Shown: positions 19,151-28,644, counted from the first letter of the stretch. The stretch: 64,000 nt of DNA from CAVOEB01 sp965249645 (GCA_965249645.1 CBDFML010000012.1:186001-250000), one strand, 5' to 3'. The notes: generated by a model from the sequence alone, not told the origin. Numbers and translations: made by a program.

Positions 19151-20704
19151 ATGATCGAGCCAACTGAATCAAGCCGCGTCGTCATTTTCGACACGACGTT
19201 GCGCGACGGCGAGCAATCGCCCGGCGCGTCGATGAACCTGGAAGAGAAGCTGCGGATCGCCCAAATGCTCGAGCGGATGGGCGTCGACGTCATTGAGGCG
19301 GGTTTCCCGATCGCGTCGAACGGGGATTTCGAGGCGGTGCGCGAAGTCGCTCGCCGGGTCAAGGAGAGCGTCGTGTGCGGGCTCGCCCGCTCGGCGCGCA
19401 ACGACATCGAGCGTGCGGCGGCGGCGCTCAAGCCGGCGGCGCAATCCCGTATCCACACCTTCATTTCCACCAGCCCGCTGCATATGAAGTTCAAACTGCG
19501 GATGGAGCCCGAACAGGTGCTGGACGCGGTCAAGGACAGCGTCACCTTTGCGCGCCGCTTTACGGACGATGTCGAATGGTCGTGCGAGGACGGCTCGCGC
19601 ACCGAGCCCGACTTCATGTGCCGCACGGTCGAGGCGGCGATCGAGGCCGGCGCGGGAACGATCAACATCCCGGACACGGTGGGCTACGCCCTGCCCGAGG
19701 AGTTTGCCGACAAGATCCGCTTGTTGTTCGAGCGGGTGCCCAACATCGACAAGGCGGTCATCTCGGTCCATTGCCACAACGATCTGGGCCTTGCGGTGGC
19801 GAACTCGATGGCCGCGGTTCAGGCGGGGGCGCGCCAGGTTGAGTGCACGATCAACGGGCTGGGCGAGCGCGCCGGCAATGCAGCGATGGAAGAAATCGTC
19901 ATGGCGCTGCGCACGCGCCGCGACCTGATGCCCTTTGAGACGGGGATCAAGTCCGAGTTGATCACCAAGGCCTCGCGCCTGGTCTCGACGGTCACCGGCT
20001 TCGCCGTGCAGAACAACAAGGCGATCGTCGGCGCCAACGCATTTGCCCATGAATCGGGCATCCACCAGGACGGCATGCTCAAGCATGCGGGAACTTACGA
20101 AATCATGACGCCGGAGTCCGTCGGGCTGGTCAGCTCGACCCTCGTAATGGGCAAGCATTCCGGGCGCCACGCGTTCAAGACCAAGCTCCAGGAGCTGGGC
20201 TACGAGATCGGCGATAATGCGCTCCAGGACGCCTTTGCGCGGTTCAAGGATCTTGCCGACAAGAAGAAGGAGCTGTTCGACGAGGATCTCATTGCGCTGG
20301 TCGACGACGAGCTGGCCCGGGTCGGCGAGCGCATCAAATTCGTCTCGCTCGGCGTGCAATGCGGCTCGGAAGGCCCGCCCGAGGCGGTGCTCGAACTTGA
20401 GGTGGATGGTGAGGCGGCGAACGCCGAGGCGAGTGGCGATGGCCCGGTCGACGCCACTTTTAACGCCATCAAGGCGATCTATCCCCACGAGGCGCACCTG
20501 CAGCTCTTCCAGGTTCATGCGGTCACCCAGGGCACCGATGCCCAGGGCGAAGTGACCGTGCGGCTGGAAGAGGACGGGCGCAGCGTAAACGGCCAGGGCG
20601 CGGACACCGACACCCTCGTCGCGGCCGCGAAAGCGTATGTGAACGCACTTAATAAGCTGCTGATAAAGCGGGAGAAAACGGCACCGGCCGCATTAACGGC
20701 CTGA
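19151..20704 (+). CDS. leuA: 2-isopropylmalate synthase
   Basis: Condenses acetyl-CoA with 2-oxoisovalerate, the committed step to leucine. The protein is 517 residues from ATG 19151, which follows GAGGACCTAAGCC. The HMGL-like TIM barrel shows DTTLRDGEQSPG at 14-25 (metal-binding Asp14), VSVHCHNDLGLAVANS and CTINGLGERAGNA. HESGIHQDG marks the linker and the C-terminal LeuA dimer domain begins around 390, ending with DTLVAAAKAYVNALNKL. That domain binds leucine for feedback inhibition. The gene stands alone with a long upstream control region. Confidence 0.96.
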   Translation: MIEPTESSRVVIFDTTLRDGEQSPGASMNLEEKLRIAQMLERMGVDVIEAGFPIASNGDFEAVREVARRVKESVVCGLARSARNDIERAAAALKPAAQSRIHTFISTSPLHMKFKLRMEPEQVLDAVKDSVTFARRFTDDVEWSCEDGSRTEPDFMCRTVEAAIEAGAGTINIPDTVGYALPEEFADKIRLLFERVPNIDKAVISVHCHNDLGLAVANSMAAVQAGARQVECTINGLGERAGNAAMEEIVMALRTRRDLMPFETGIKSELITKASRLVSTVTGFAVQNNKAIVGANAFAHESGIHQDGMLKHAGTYEIMTPESVGLVSSTLVMGKHSGRHAFKTKLQELGYEIGDNALQDAFARFKDLADKKKELFDEDLIALVDDELARVGERIKFVSLGVQCGSEGPPEAVLELEVDGEAANAEASGDGPVDATFNAIKAIYPHEAHLQLFQVHAVTQGTDAQGEVTVRLEEDGRSVNGQGADTDTLVAAAKAYVNALNKLLIKREKTAPAALTA

Positions 20705-20775
20705 GCGGTTCGTTCGCGGGCACCCGGTCCACCGGGCGCCCCGGCCCGCGATTACGGAAGATGAAGCGAGGATAA

Positions 20776-21816
20776 ATGTTCTCACGACTGCTTGGCATGA
20801 TGTCCGCCGATATGGCGATCGATCTCGGCACGGCGAACACCCTGGTCTACGTGAAGGGCCAGGGGATCGTTCTCAACGAGCCCTCCGTCGTCGCGATTGC
20901 AAATTTCAAGGGCAAGAAGCAGGTGTTGGCTGTCGGCGAGGAGGCCAAGCTGATGCTCGGCCGCACGCCGGGCAACATCGAGGCGATCCGGCCGTTGCGC
21001 GACGGCGTAATCGCCGACTTCGAGATCGCCGAGGAAATGATCAAGCATTTCATTCGGAAAGTGCATAACCGGCGTAGCTTCGCCAGCCCGCAGATTATTG
21101 TGTGCGTTGCCTCAGGCTCGACTGCGGTGGAACGCCGCGCGATTCAGGAATCGGCGGAGAGCGCCGGGGGACGGCGGGTCTATCTGATCGAAGAGCCGAT
21201 GGCGGCGGCGATCGGCGCCGGTCTGCCGGTGACCGAGCCGACGGGGTCGATGGTCGTCGATATTGGCGGCGGTACGACGGAAGTTGCGGTGCTCTCCTTG
21301 GGCGGCATCGTCTATTCGCGCAGCGTGCGCGTCGGCGGCGACAAGATGGACGAGGCGATCATCGGCTACATCCGGCGCAACCACAATTTGCTGATCGGTG
21401 AATCAAGCTCGGAGCGGATTAAAAAGGGGATCGGCTCGGCTTGTCCGCCGGCCGACGGCAACGGCCGCGTGCTCGAGATCAAGGGTCGGGACCTGATGAA
21501 CGGCGTGCCCCGCGAGCTTGCCATCAGCGAGCGGCAGGTGGCGGAGAGCCTGGCCGAGCCGGTCGGCTCGATCATCGACGCGGTCAAGGTCGCGCTTGAA
21601 CACACCGCGCCGGAATTGGCCGCCGACATCGTCGACAAGGGCATCGTCCTGACCGGCGGAGGCGCGCTTCTGGGTAATCTCGATCACGTGCTCCGACACG
21701 CAACCGGGCTGCCGGTCTCGATTGCCGACGAGGCGCTGTCCTGCGTGGCCATGGGCACGGGCCGCTGCCTCGAGGAAATGAAGGTGCTCAAACACGTGTT
21801 GCAAGAGGCCTATTGA
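20776..21816 (+). CDS. mreB: Rod shape-determining protein MreB
   Basis: Bacterial actin homologue that forms membrane-associated filaments guiding lateral wall synthesis. Length is 346, normal for the family. ATPase motifs are ADMAIDLGTANTLVYVKG (phosphate 1), SMVVDIGGGTTEVAV (phosphate 2) and GIVLTGGGALLGNLD (adenosine). The start MFSRLLGMMS suits an amphipathic membrane-binding N-terminus. The ATG at 20776 follows GCGAGGATAA. It leads the mreB-mreC-mreD-mrdA-rodA cluster, so the cell is probably rod-shaped or curved. Confidence 0.97.
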   Translation: MFSRLLGMMSADMAIDLGTANTLVYVKGQGIVLNEPSVVAIANFKGKKQVLAVGEEAKLMLGRTPGNIEAIRPLRDGVIADFEIAEEMIKHFIRKVHNRRSFASPQIIVCVASGSTAVERRAIQESAESAGGRRVYLIEEPMAAAIGAGLPVTEPTGSMVVDIGGGTTEVAVLSLGGIVYSRSVRVGGDKMDEAIIGYIRRNHNLLIGESSSERIKKGIGSACPPADGNGRVLEIKGRDLMNGVPRELAISERQVAESLAEPVGSIIDAVKVALEHTAPELAADIVDKGIVLTGGGALLGNLDHVLRHATGLPVSIADEALSCVAMGTGRCLEEMKVLKHVLQEAY

Positions 21817-21878
21817 CGACGGGCGTCGCGCGCCGGAACCGGTCCGGACAGGCGCCGGGTCAGAGGTAAGAAAATTCT

Positions 21879-22760
21879 GTGAGATCGTCGGGACATCAGG
21901 TTTTACGGCTGGCCATGCCGCTCAAGGTGCTGGTCCAGCGCTTCGCGTTTATACTTCTGGTCGGCGCGACGGTGACGATGATGATCGTCGATCGGGTCGA
22001 ACCCAAGGCCACCGAGCGGCTGCGCGTGGTGGTCACCGACATCTCGGCGCCGGTCCTCGAATTCTTCTCCAAACCCGCGGCGGGCGTCGCATCGCTGGCC
22101 GAGCGGGTCGAAATTTTTTTCGCCGTCTATGAGGAAAACGAGCAGCTGCGGCTCGAGAACGAGCGGCTGTTGAAATGGCAGGCGGTGGCGCGCCAAGCCG
22201 AGCATGAGAACCTGGAGCTGCGCGACATGCTCAACGTGGTCTCGGACCCGCGGGCCTCGTTCATTTCCGGCCGGGTGATCGCGGATTCGGGTGGCGCCTT
22301 CGTGCGTACCGTGCTGATCAACGCGGGCACAGGCGACGGTGTCGCCGGAGGTCAGGCGGTGGTCAACGGCGACGGGCTGGTTGGCCGGATCGTCGAGGCC
22401 GGCTCGCGCAGCGCGCGCGTGCTGCTGCTGACCGACTTGAATTCCCGTATCCCGGTGGTCATCGAATCGACCCGCGCGCGGGCGATTCTCTCAGGCGACA
22501 ACAGCCGCCGCGCCCATCTCGCGTTTCTCGACGACAAGGCGGCTCTCGCGGAGGGCGATCGGGTCGTGACGTCGGGCCACGGCGGCATGCTTCCGCCGGG
22601 CATCCCGATCGGCACGGTGTCGCAGGTGACCGATGGTGGCGGCGTGGTCGAGCCGTTCGCGGACTGGGACCGTCTCGAATTCGTCAGTGTGCTGAACTAT
22701 GTGGTGCCCGGCGTGCTGCCGTCGACGCGGCGCGCCGGCCGGGTGGAGCAGCTGCCGTGA
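21879..22760 (+). CDS. mreC: Rod shape-determining protein MreC
   Basis: Periplasmic scaffold linking MreB filaments and PBP2. The 293-residue protein begins with GTG at 21879. One membrane span lies at about 24-44 (FILLVGATVTMMIVD), then a coiled-coil (EENEQLRLENERLLKWQAVA) and the MreC beta domain (ISGRVIADSGGAFVRTVLIN, DLNSRIPVVIESTRARAI). Length and layout match the family. Its last codons overlap the GTG start of mreD by 4 bp. Confidence 0.95.
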   Translation: MRSSGHQVLRLAMPLKVLVQRFAFILLVGATVTMMIVDRVEPKATERLRVVVTDISAPVLEFFSKPAAGVASLAERVEIFFAVYEENEQLRLENERLLKWQAVARQAEHENLELRDMLNVVSDPRASFISGRVIADSGGAFVRTVLINAGTGDGVAGGQAVVNGDGLVGRIVEAGSRSARVLLLTDLNSRIPVVIESTRARAILSGDNSRRAHLAFLDDKAALAEGDRVVTSGHGGMLPPGIPIGTVSQVTDGGGVVEPFADWDRLEFVSVLNYVVPGVLPSTRRAGRVEQLP

Positions 22761-23272
22761 GCCCCGCGCTGGTTCAACGGCTCAATCCCTATATCTGGAA
22801 TTCGATCCCCGTCGCCACAATCTTGTTGCTGGTGTTCGTCATGATGGTGCCCTGGCGGCTTCCGGGATTCGGGCCGATCACGCCCGCCTTTACGCTCATG
22901 GCGGTGTTCTACTGGAGCATCTATCGGCCCGACCGGCTGCCCTACGTGGCGACCTTCTGCCTGGGCATCGTCCAGGACCTGTTGAGCGGGATGCCGCTGG
23001 GCATGACACCGCTGGTGCTGCTGATCGTCCAGAGCATCCTGATCTCGCAGCGCCGCTTCCTGCTCGGCAAGTCGTTCCTGGTCGTCTGGTGGGGCTTCAT
23101 GATCGTCGCGCCCGCGGCCGCCATCCTCAGCTGGATCGTCGGCACGATGTTCTTCGGTGCGCTGCTGGCGCCGGTGCCGATCGTCGTTCAGGTGGCCATG
23201 ACCATCCTGCTCTATCCGGCGCTGACATGGCTGTTCGGCCGGGCCCACCAAGCGATGTTGCGATACGGATAA
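22757..23272 (+). CDS. mreD: Rod shape-determining protein MreD
   Basis: Small polytopic inner-membrane protein of the elongasome. It has 171 residues and five or so hydrophobic segments, such as VATILLLVFVMMVPW, MTPLVLLIVQSILI and VVWWGFMIVAPAAAIL. The loop DRLPYVATFCLGIVQDLLSG is typical of MreD. The GTG at 22757 overlaps the mreC stop (GTGA), and mrdA begins 1 bp after its stop, so mreC-mreD-mrdA are translationally linked. Confidence 0.92.
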   Translation: MSPALVQRLNPYIWNSIPVATILLLVFVMMVPWRLPGFGPITPAFTLMAVFYWSIYRPDRLPYVATFCLGIVQDLLSGMPLGMTPLVLLIVQSILISQRRFLLGKSFLVVWWGFMIVAPAAAILSWIVGTMFFGALLAPVPIVVQVAMTILLYPALTWLFGRAHQAMLRYG

Positions 23273-23273
23273 G

Positions 23274-25142
23274 ATGCGCAAATCCGACCCCGGCCGGAAC
23301 AAGCTGTTCACCCGACGGGCGCTCATTCTCGGCGGCGTGCAGCTCGCCCTGTTCGGAGCGCTCGCCGGACGGCTCTATCAATTGCAGGTGGTCGAATCCG
23401 ACCTCTACCGGATGCAGTCGGACGAAAACCGCATCAACTACCAACTGCTCCCGCCGCCGCGCGGGCGGATTATCGACCGTTTCGGGGAAGTGCTGGCGGT
23501 CAACCGCCAGACCTATCGCCTTTTGCTGGTGCCCGAGCAAACTCCCAGCATCGACCTCACCCTCGAGGCGCTCGAAACGCTGATCAAGCTGTCGTCCGAC
23601 GAGAAGGCGCGAATTCTGAAGGAGTCCGCGCGCCAGCGCAGTTTCGTGCCGATCACCGTGCGCGATAATCTGACCTGGGCGGAGGTTTCCCGGATCGAGG
23701 TCAACATCCCGAACCTGCCCGGTGCCATGATCGACGTCGGCGAAAGCCGCTATTACCCCTATGGCCCGGTGACGGCGCATCTGGTTGGCTATGTCGGCAG
23801 GGTGTCAGAGCGCGAACTCACGGACGACCCACTGCTGGCGTTGCCGCAATTCCGCATCGGCAAGAACGGCGTCGAGAAGATCCACGATCTCGATCTGCGT
23901 GGCGAGGCGGGTTCGCGCCAGGTGGAGGTCAACGCATTCGGGCGAATCATTCGCGAGCTCGCGCGCAAGAACGGCACCCCGGGCAACGACTACATGCTGA
24001 CCATCGATATCGGAATCCAGCAATTTGCCGCCGCCCGATTCGGCCAGGAGAGCGGCGCCGCGGTGGTGCTCGACGTCCATTCCGGCGACGTGCTGGCAAT
24101 CACGTCGACGCCCGGCTTCGATCCCAACGCGTTCAATGTGGGTCTCGACCAGGAGGAGTGGCAGCGGTTGCTCAACCATCCCCGTGCGCCGCTCACGAAC
24201 AAGGCCATCGCGGGGCAGTACCCGCCGGGCTCGACTTACAAGATGATGGTCGCGCTGGCCGCCCTCGAGGAAGGGCTGATCACGCCGGATCACCGGGTCT
24301 ACTGCCCCGGATATGTCGAGCTCGGCAACCGACGCTTCCATTGCTGGCGTAAGAACGGCCATGGCAGCCTGCGGCTGGTCGATGCGATTTCCCACTCGTG
24401 CGATGTCTATTTCTACGACATCGCGAAACGTACCGGGGTCGACGCAATCGGCCGCATGGCGCGACGCTTCGGCTTTGGCGAGCGCTCGGGGATCGGCCTG
24501 CCGAGCGAGAAGGAAGGACTGGTGTCCAGCCGCGACTGGAAGATGGCGATTTATGGCGAGCCTTGGCAGAAGGGCGAAACCCTGGTTATCGGCATCGGCC
24601 AGGGCTATCTGCTGGCGACTCCGTTGCAGCTCGCGGTGATGGTGGCGCGGCTGGCCAATGGCGGGATTGCCGTGCGCCCGAACCTGGTGCGTGACGTGGT
24701 GCGCGAGGGAGCATCGCAGCCCGCAGCGCGTGAGGCGGCACCCTCTATGAACATCTCGCCCGCCGCGCTTGCCGTGGTGGTCGCGGGGATGCGGGCGGTG
24801 ACCAACGATCCCACGGGCACCGCCTACCGGGCGCGGATTCCCGATCCGGCGATGGCCATGGCGGGCAAGACGGGCAGCGCGCAGGTCCGCCGGATCACCA
24901 AGAGCGAGCGCGACAGCGGCGTGATCAAGAACGAGGATCTGCCCTGGGAGCAGCGCGATCACGCGATGTTCGTCGCCTTCGCGCCGGTCAACGCACCGCG
25001 TTACGCCGTCGCGGTGCTGGTCGAGCATGGGGGCTCCGGCGCGGGCGTGGCGGCACCGATCGCTCGCGACATCCTGTGGGAGACCCAAATACGCGACCCG
25101 TCGCGTCGCGTGCCCAGCGCTCTCACGGGCGAGGATATCTAG
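23274..25142 (+). CDS. mrdA: Penicillin-binding protein 2 (elongasome transpeptidase)
   Basis: Class B PBP that cross-links new lateral wall and works with RodA. It has 622 residues: a short cytosolic tail, a membrane anchor at about 16-34, the pedestal (PPPRGRIIDRFGEVLAVNRQ), and the transpeptidase domain. Active-site motifs are SxxK at PPGSTYKMM (Ser320), SxD/N at SHSCDVYFYD (Ser375, with Asp at the third position, as usual in PBP2), and KTGSAQV at 532-538. Length is normal. It follows mreD by 1 bp and precedes rodA by 6 bp. Confidence 0.96.
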   Translation: MRKSDPGRNKLFTRRALILGGVQLALFGALAGRLYQLQVVESDLYRMQSDENRINYQLLPPPRGRIIDRFGEVLAVNRQTYRLLLVPEQTPSIDLTLEALETLIKLSSDEKARILKESARQRSFVPITVRDNLTWAEVSRIEVNIPNLPGAMIDVGESRYYPYGPVTAHLVGYVGRVSERELTDDPLLALPQFRIGKNGVEKIHDLDLRGEAGSRQVEVNAFGRIIRELARKNGTPGNDYMLTIDIGIQQFAAARFGQESGAAVVLDVHSGDVLAITSTPGFDPNAFNVGLDQEEWQRLLNHPRAPLTNKAIAGQYPPGSTYKMMVALAALEEGLITPDHRVYCPGYVELGNRRFHCWRKNGHGSLRLVDAISHSCDVYFYDIAKRTGVDAIGRMARRFGFGERSGIGLPSEKEGLVSSRDWKMAIYGEPWQKGETLVIGIGQGYLLATPLQLAVMVARLANGGIAVRPNLVRDVVREGASQPAAREAAPSMNISPAALAVVVAGMRAVTNDPTGTAYRARIPDPAMAMAGKTGSAQVRRITKSERDSGVIKNEDLPWEQRDHAMFVAFAPVNAPRYAVAVLVEHGGSGAGVAAPIARDILWETQIRDPSRRVPSALTGEDI

Positions 25143-25148
25143 ATCGCC

Positions 25149-26300
25149 ATGCGCTATGCCGTGGGTCTCAACCGGGTGCGCCTGTCGCTTTTCGACAAGC
25201 TGCTCCGCGTCAACTGGCTGCTTGTCCTGCTCGTCTGCCTGACCGCGGGCGCCGGGTTTGCCATGCTGGTCTCGGCGGCGAGCGGCAGCCTGCAACCTTG
25301 GGCGCAGCCCCAGATGATCCGTTTCGGGATCGGGGTGTTCATCATGCTCGCCATCGCGGTGGTCGATATCGGGTTCTGGCTCCGCGCCGCCTATGCGATC
25401 TACGGGCTCGCATTCGTCCTGCTCGTCGTCGTCGAGGTGATCGGCGAATCCGGCATGGGCGCGCAACGCTGGATTACGCTGGGGCCGGTTCAGTTGCAGC
25501 CGTCGGAGTTGATGAAGCTCGCGCTGGTCATGGCGCTTGCGCGCTACTTCCACGGTGCCTCGCTCGAGACCATCGCGCGGCCGGTGTTTCTGTTGGCGCC
25601 GTTGATCATGGCGTTGCTGCCCGCCGCCCTGGTGCTGCGCCAGCCCGATCTCGGTACCGCCGCGGTGCTGCTGATGATTGCGGCGGCGATGATCTATCTG
25701 GCGGGGGTCAAGCTGTGGCAGTACGGCGTGGTCGCGGCGATAGCGCTGGGCGCCATTCCCGTCGCCTGGCAGTTCCTGCTCGACTACCAGAAGACGCGGA
25801 TCATGACCTTTCTCGATCCCGAACGCGATCCGCTGGGCGCGGGCTATCACATCATCCAGTCGAAAATCGCGCTGGGTTCGGGCGGTCTGTTCGGCAAGGG
25901 CTACCTGCAGGGCAGCCAGAGCCACCTGAATTTCCTGCCCGAGAAGCAAACCGATTTCATCTTCACCATGCTGGCCGAGGAATTCGGCATGGTGGGCGCG
26001 CTCGGCCTGCTCGCGCTCTACGCCCTGGTGATCGCGCTATGCTTCGCCATCTCCATGCGCTGCGCCAATGTGTTCGGACGGCTGCTCGGGATGGGGATCA
26101 CGGCGACCTTTTTCTTCTACGTCTTCATCAATATCGCGATGGTGATGGGGCTGGTGCCGGTGGTCGGCATGCCCCTGCCGCTGATCTCCTACGGCGGCAG
26201 CGCCATGATGACCCTGCTGATCGGATTCGGTCTGGTTTTGAGCGCGTCGGTGCACCGCGATCTGCGGATCGACCGCCGGGGCCGGACGGTAACCGACTAG
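25149..26300 (+). CDS. rodA: Peptidoglycan glycosyltransferase RodA (SEDS family)
   Basis: Polymerises lipid II into glycan strands in the elongasome together with PBP2. It has 383 residues and about ten membrane spans. Family marks include GAQRWITLGPVQLQPSELMK, LVLRQPDLGTAAVLL, GSQSHLNFLPEKQTDFIFT and GMPLPLISYGGSAMM. The Asp in RQPDLG and the Glu in PEKQTDF are the residues known to matter in SEDS proteins. The TAG stop at 26298-26300 sits within a CTAG that also gives the stop of the convergent LysR gene. Confidence 0.96.
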   Translation: MRYAVGLNRVRLSLFDKLLRVNWLLVLLVCLTAGAGFAMLVSAASGSLQPWAQPQMIRFGIGVFIMLAIAVVDIGFWLRAAYAIYGLAFVLLVVVEVIGESGMGAQRWITLGPVQLQPSELMKLALVMALARYFHGASLETIARPVFLLAPLIMALLPAALVLRQPDLGTAAVLLMIAAAMIYLAGVKLWQYGVVAAIALGAIPVAWQFLLDYQKTRIMTFLDPERDPLGAGYHIIQSKIALGSGGLFGKGYLQGSQSHLNFLPEKQTDFIFTMLAEEFGMVGALGLLALYALVIALCFAISMRCANVFGRLLGMGITATFFFYVFINIAMVMGLVPVVGMPLPLISYGGSAMMTLLIGFGLVLSASVHRDLRIDRRGRTVTD

Positions 26301-27256
26301 AGTATTTTTGTCCTGGTCTGCGCGCTGCGGGCCGGTGTGCCGCCGTCGGACGGTGGGATTTCGCTAAAATGTACGACGCAGTGCTCGGCAAACGCCTCGA
26401 GCAGGCGGGTTGGCCGCGCGCGGGCGAGGCGGGCCAGCACGATGCGGGCGGGCTCAACGGTGTCGGCGATGGGTACGCAGGCGACGGTGCGCCCGTCGTA
26501 GGTGAGGTCGCCGGCGGGTCGGGTGACCAGCACCGAATAGCCGACCCCGTTCGCAACCATGCCGCGCACGGTTTCGAAAGACGGCGAAAGCGCATGCAGC
26601 ACGGGCTCGAGCTTGAGCTGGTGAAACAGGCCGGTGAAATATTGCCGGCTGGGCGCGACATCGAGCAGAACCATCGGCTCGGGCGCAAGCTCGGCCAGCG
26701 AAATTGTGCGCCGGGCGGCGAAGCGATGACCGGCGGGGAGCAGGGCATAGGGGTTGAGCGCGGCCAGGGGGAGGCGCTCGAGATCGTCGGGCAGATCGAC
26801 ATCGTAGAGGATGGCGGCGTCGAAGCGCCCGCTCTCCAGGCCGTCGAGCAGCGCCTCCTGATGGCCCTCGTGGAGCCGCAGGTCGGCGTCGGGCCAGGCG
26901 GCGGTGAAGCGGGTGACGAGATTGGGCAGGTAGGCGGGCGAGAGGGTGAGAAAGCAGCCCAGGTCGAGCCGGCCGTGGACCGCCTGACCCAGCCCGCGGG
27001 CATGGTCGTCGAGTTCCTCGGCGTAGGCGAGCAGATTGCGCGCCTCGACCTGCAACCGCCGGCCCGCCGAGGTAAGCGAGACGCCCTGGGCATGGTGGCG
27101 CAGCAGCAGCTGGACGCCGAAATGGGCTTCGAGCTTGGCGATGGCAAGCGAGACGGAGGGTTGCGAGATGTTGAGCCCGCGGGCCGCGCCGGCCACGCTG
27201 CCCTGTTCGGCGGTGGCGACGAAATAGGCAATCTGCTTGAGCGTGAAGCGGACCAT
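26297..27256 (-). CDS. LysR-family transcriptional regulator
   Basis: A 319-residue LTTR. The N-terminal winged helix-turn-helix is clear (FTLKQIAYFVATAEQGSVAGAAR, then LNISQPSVSLAIAKLEAHFG at about 28-47). The C-terminal effector-binding domain is of the periplasmic-binding type, with DLGCFLTLSPAYLPNLVTRF and NGVGYSVLVTRPAGDL. CatM/OxyR-like regulators share this layout, but the ligand is unknown. No divergent target gene sits at its start; upstream is a 152-bp gap and then tRNA-Lys. Its stop codon shares the CTAG with rodA. Confidence 0.9.
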   Translation of the reverse strand: MVRFTLKQIAYFVATAEQGSVAGAARGLNISQPSVSLAIAKLEAHFGVQLLLRHHAQGVSLTSAGRRLQVEARNLLAYAEELDDHARGLGQAVHGRLDLGCFLTLSPAYLPNLVTRFTAAWPDADLRLHEGHQEALLDGLESGRFDAAILYDVDLPDDLERLPLAALNPYALLPAGHRFAARRTISLAELAPEPMVLLDVAPSRQYFTGLFHQLKLEPVLHALSPSFETVRGMVANGVGYSVLVTRPAGDLTYDGRTVACVPIADTVEPARIVLARLARARPTRLLEAFAEHCVVHFSEIPPSDGGTPARSAQTRTKIL

Positions 27257-27408
27257 GGGGCCAAGGAAAAGTTATTTTAGAGGCGTCTTGATAATGTTTC
27301 GCCTATAGGCCCAAGGCAAGCGGGTAGAGGCGAATGATGCACAGGTAAGCGCGGCGCGCGGTTGTCGACAAAGGGGGTGGGCTTTGCTATATCCCTGCCT
27401 TCCCTGGC

Positions 27409-27484
<76 letters not shown>

Positions 27485-27533
27485 ATCCTTTCAAGGGGTT
27501 AGCCGGTTTTCGGCGATGGAACACGGGGGGAAC

Positions 27534-27553
27534 GAGTTTAACGCGTTAAACTC
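27534..27553. promoter_or_regulatory. Perfect 20-bp palindrome downstream of tRNA-Lys
   Basis: GAGTTTAACGCGTTAAACTC is identical on both strands and is flanked by GGGGGGAAC and TGCCCC, which extend the symmetry. It lies between the tRNA 3' end and the converging small - strand gene. It could be an operator, a transcription end for the tRNA, or a remnant of an integrated element. Confidence 0.5.
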
Positions 27554-27563
27554 TGCCCCGATT

Positions 27564-27857
27564 TCACCCCGCCCGGCCGAGATCCTGGACGTAGCGCCCG
27601 ACGCCGTGATCGAGTTTTCCGAACACGATCCCCGGGGTAATCAGCATATCGAACCAGCCCACCGGATCCCGCTCGAGCCCGTCGGCGCCAAGGTGCAGGC
27701 GCGTGCCCTCCGGATGCCGATAGCCTCGCAGCCAGAGCGGAAACCGGGGCGCCACATCGACGCCGCGGACGATCCGGTAAAACTCCCCCTCGACGCCGGC
27801 AACGCACGCGCGAGGATGAAGGCCGTTGTGTGTGTTGGGGTTTTCGAAACGGGGCAC
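27564..27857 (-). CDS. Hypothetical protein, 97 residues
   Basis: I do not recognise this protein. It would start at GTG 27857, 19 bp after the stop of the CREST-type gene upstream on the same strand, and read MPRFENPNTHNGLHPRA, then FPLWLRGYRHPEGTRLHLG and WFDMLITPGIVFGKLDHG. It has no membrane segment, signal peptide or known motif. The ribosome site is weak, and the other frames here are also open, so it may be a real short gene or chance. Confidence 0.35.
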   Translation of the reverse strand: MPRFENPNTHNGLHPRACVAGVEGEFYRIVRGVDVAPRFPLWLRGYRHPEGTRLHLGADGLERDPVGWFDMLITPGIVFGKLDHGVGRYVQDLGRAG

Positions 27858-27876
27858 CCCAACCGATCACAGGCCA

Positions 27877-28590
27877 CTACTGAACCGGATCAAGGCCATC
27901 ACGGTGCCTTGCAGGGGGGCATGGAACGCTTTGTGGCGCGGCTTCATTGAGATCGCCTCGATAGATATAGAGCATCAAAAGATGCACCGTGGCAGCGCCG
28001 AAACCGTGCCACAACCAATGGGTTCCCATCGGTAGGAACGCAATCGGCACGCGGTGATCAATGCTGCGGAACCCGATGGCGACGGCAAGCCCAATGAGGG
28101 CGCCCGCGACCAGGCCGATGTCTTTCCACCCGGTTCGCACGAGATAGCTAAACACCGGTATCAGGATGGTAAGTGCGACGACGGGAAGCAAGTAGATCGC
28201 CGTATGAGAATTGCCCAGCAGCGCAATAGCGACTCCGACCAGGGCCAGGGGTCCAATCACGATAAAGGGCGCAACGAACCAGGAAATCCCTTGGCGCCGC
28301 CAAAAGAACATCGCCACCGCAAGTACGAGGAGCACAATGGGACCCCAGTCTAGGATCAACCAAATTTCGTGAGAGCGGGTCGCGTGATAGACCGTCCCGC
28401 CAACGTAACCGAGCAAGAAAACAGGCAGGCTGTAGGCAATAAACCGATGTTCGCGGGCGTGACGCCGGACCCGCAAGAACCAGAAAACGATCAATGCCAG
28501 AAACAAGAGGTTGCTGTAGGTGTTCCAAGGCTCCACCGGAAACCGGCCCATGAGGGTCTCCAGATAGATGGGGCCTCCATCATTTGGCAT
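27877..28590 (-). CDS. CREST-type seven-TM membrane protein (ceramidase/hemolysin III-like)
   Basis: A 237-residue integral membrane protein with about seven hydrophobic segments. The pattern fits the CREST superfamily of membrane metal hydrolases (alkaline ceramidase, PAQR, hemolysin III-like): a serine in NTYSNLLFLALI, histidine in VGGTVYHATRS, aspartate in WLILDWGPIVLL, and a C-terminal HxxxH in GTHWLWHGFGAATVHLL. These are the expected zinc ligands. It may act on lipid amides, but the substrate is unknown. Codon use is less GC-biased than in neighbouring housekeeping genes, which fits the accessory setting between tRNA-Lys and the IS21 element. Confidence 0.7.
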   Translation of the reverse strand: MPNDGGPIYLETLMGRFPVEPWNTYSNLLFLALIVFWFLRVRRHAREHRFIAYSLPVFLLGYVGGTVYHATRSHEIWLILDWGPIVLLVLAVAMFFWRRQGISWFVAPFIVIGPLALVGVAIALLGNSHTAIYLLPVVALTILIPVFSYLVRTGWKDIGLVAGALIGLAVAIGFRSIDHRVPIAFLPMGTHWLWHGFGAATVHLLMLYIYRGDLNEAAPQSVPCPPARHRDGLDPVQ

Positions 28591-28644
28591 GGCTCGTCAC
28601 TCCGCACTCCTGCGACATTAACGACATATGTTACCGAAGCCCAC

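Noticed and set aside
23805..25949. 714-codon antisense frame over mrdA and rodA
   Set aside because: It spans two certain genes on the opposite strand and has no recognisable domain.
25076..27280. 734-codon + strand frame over rodA and antisense to the LysR gene
   Set aside because: rodA and LysR are clear in other frames; this frame is arginine- and glycine-rich without motifs.
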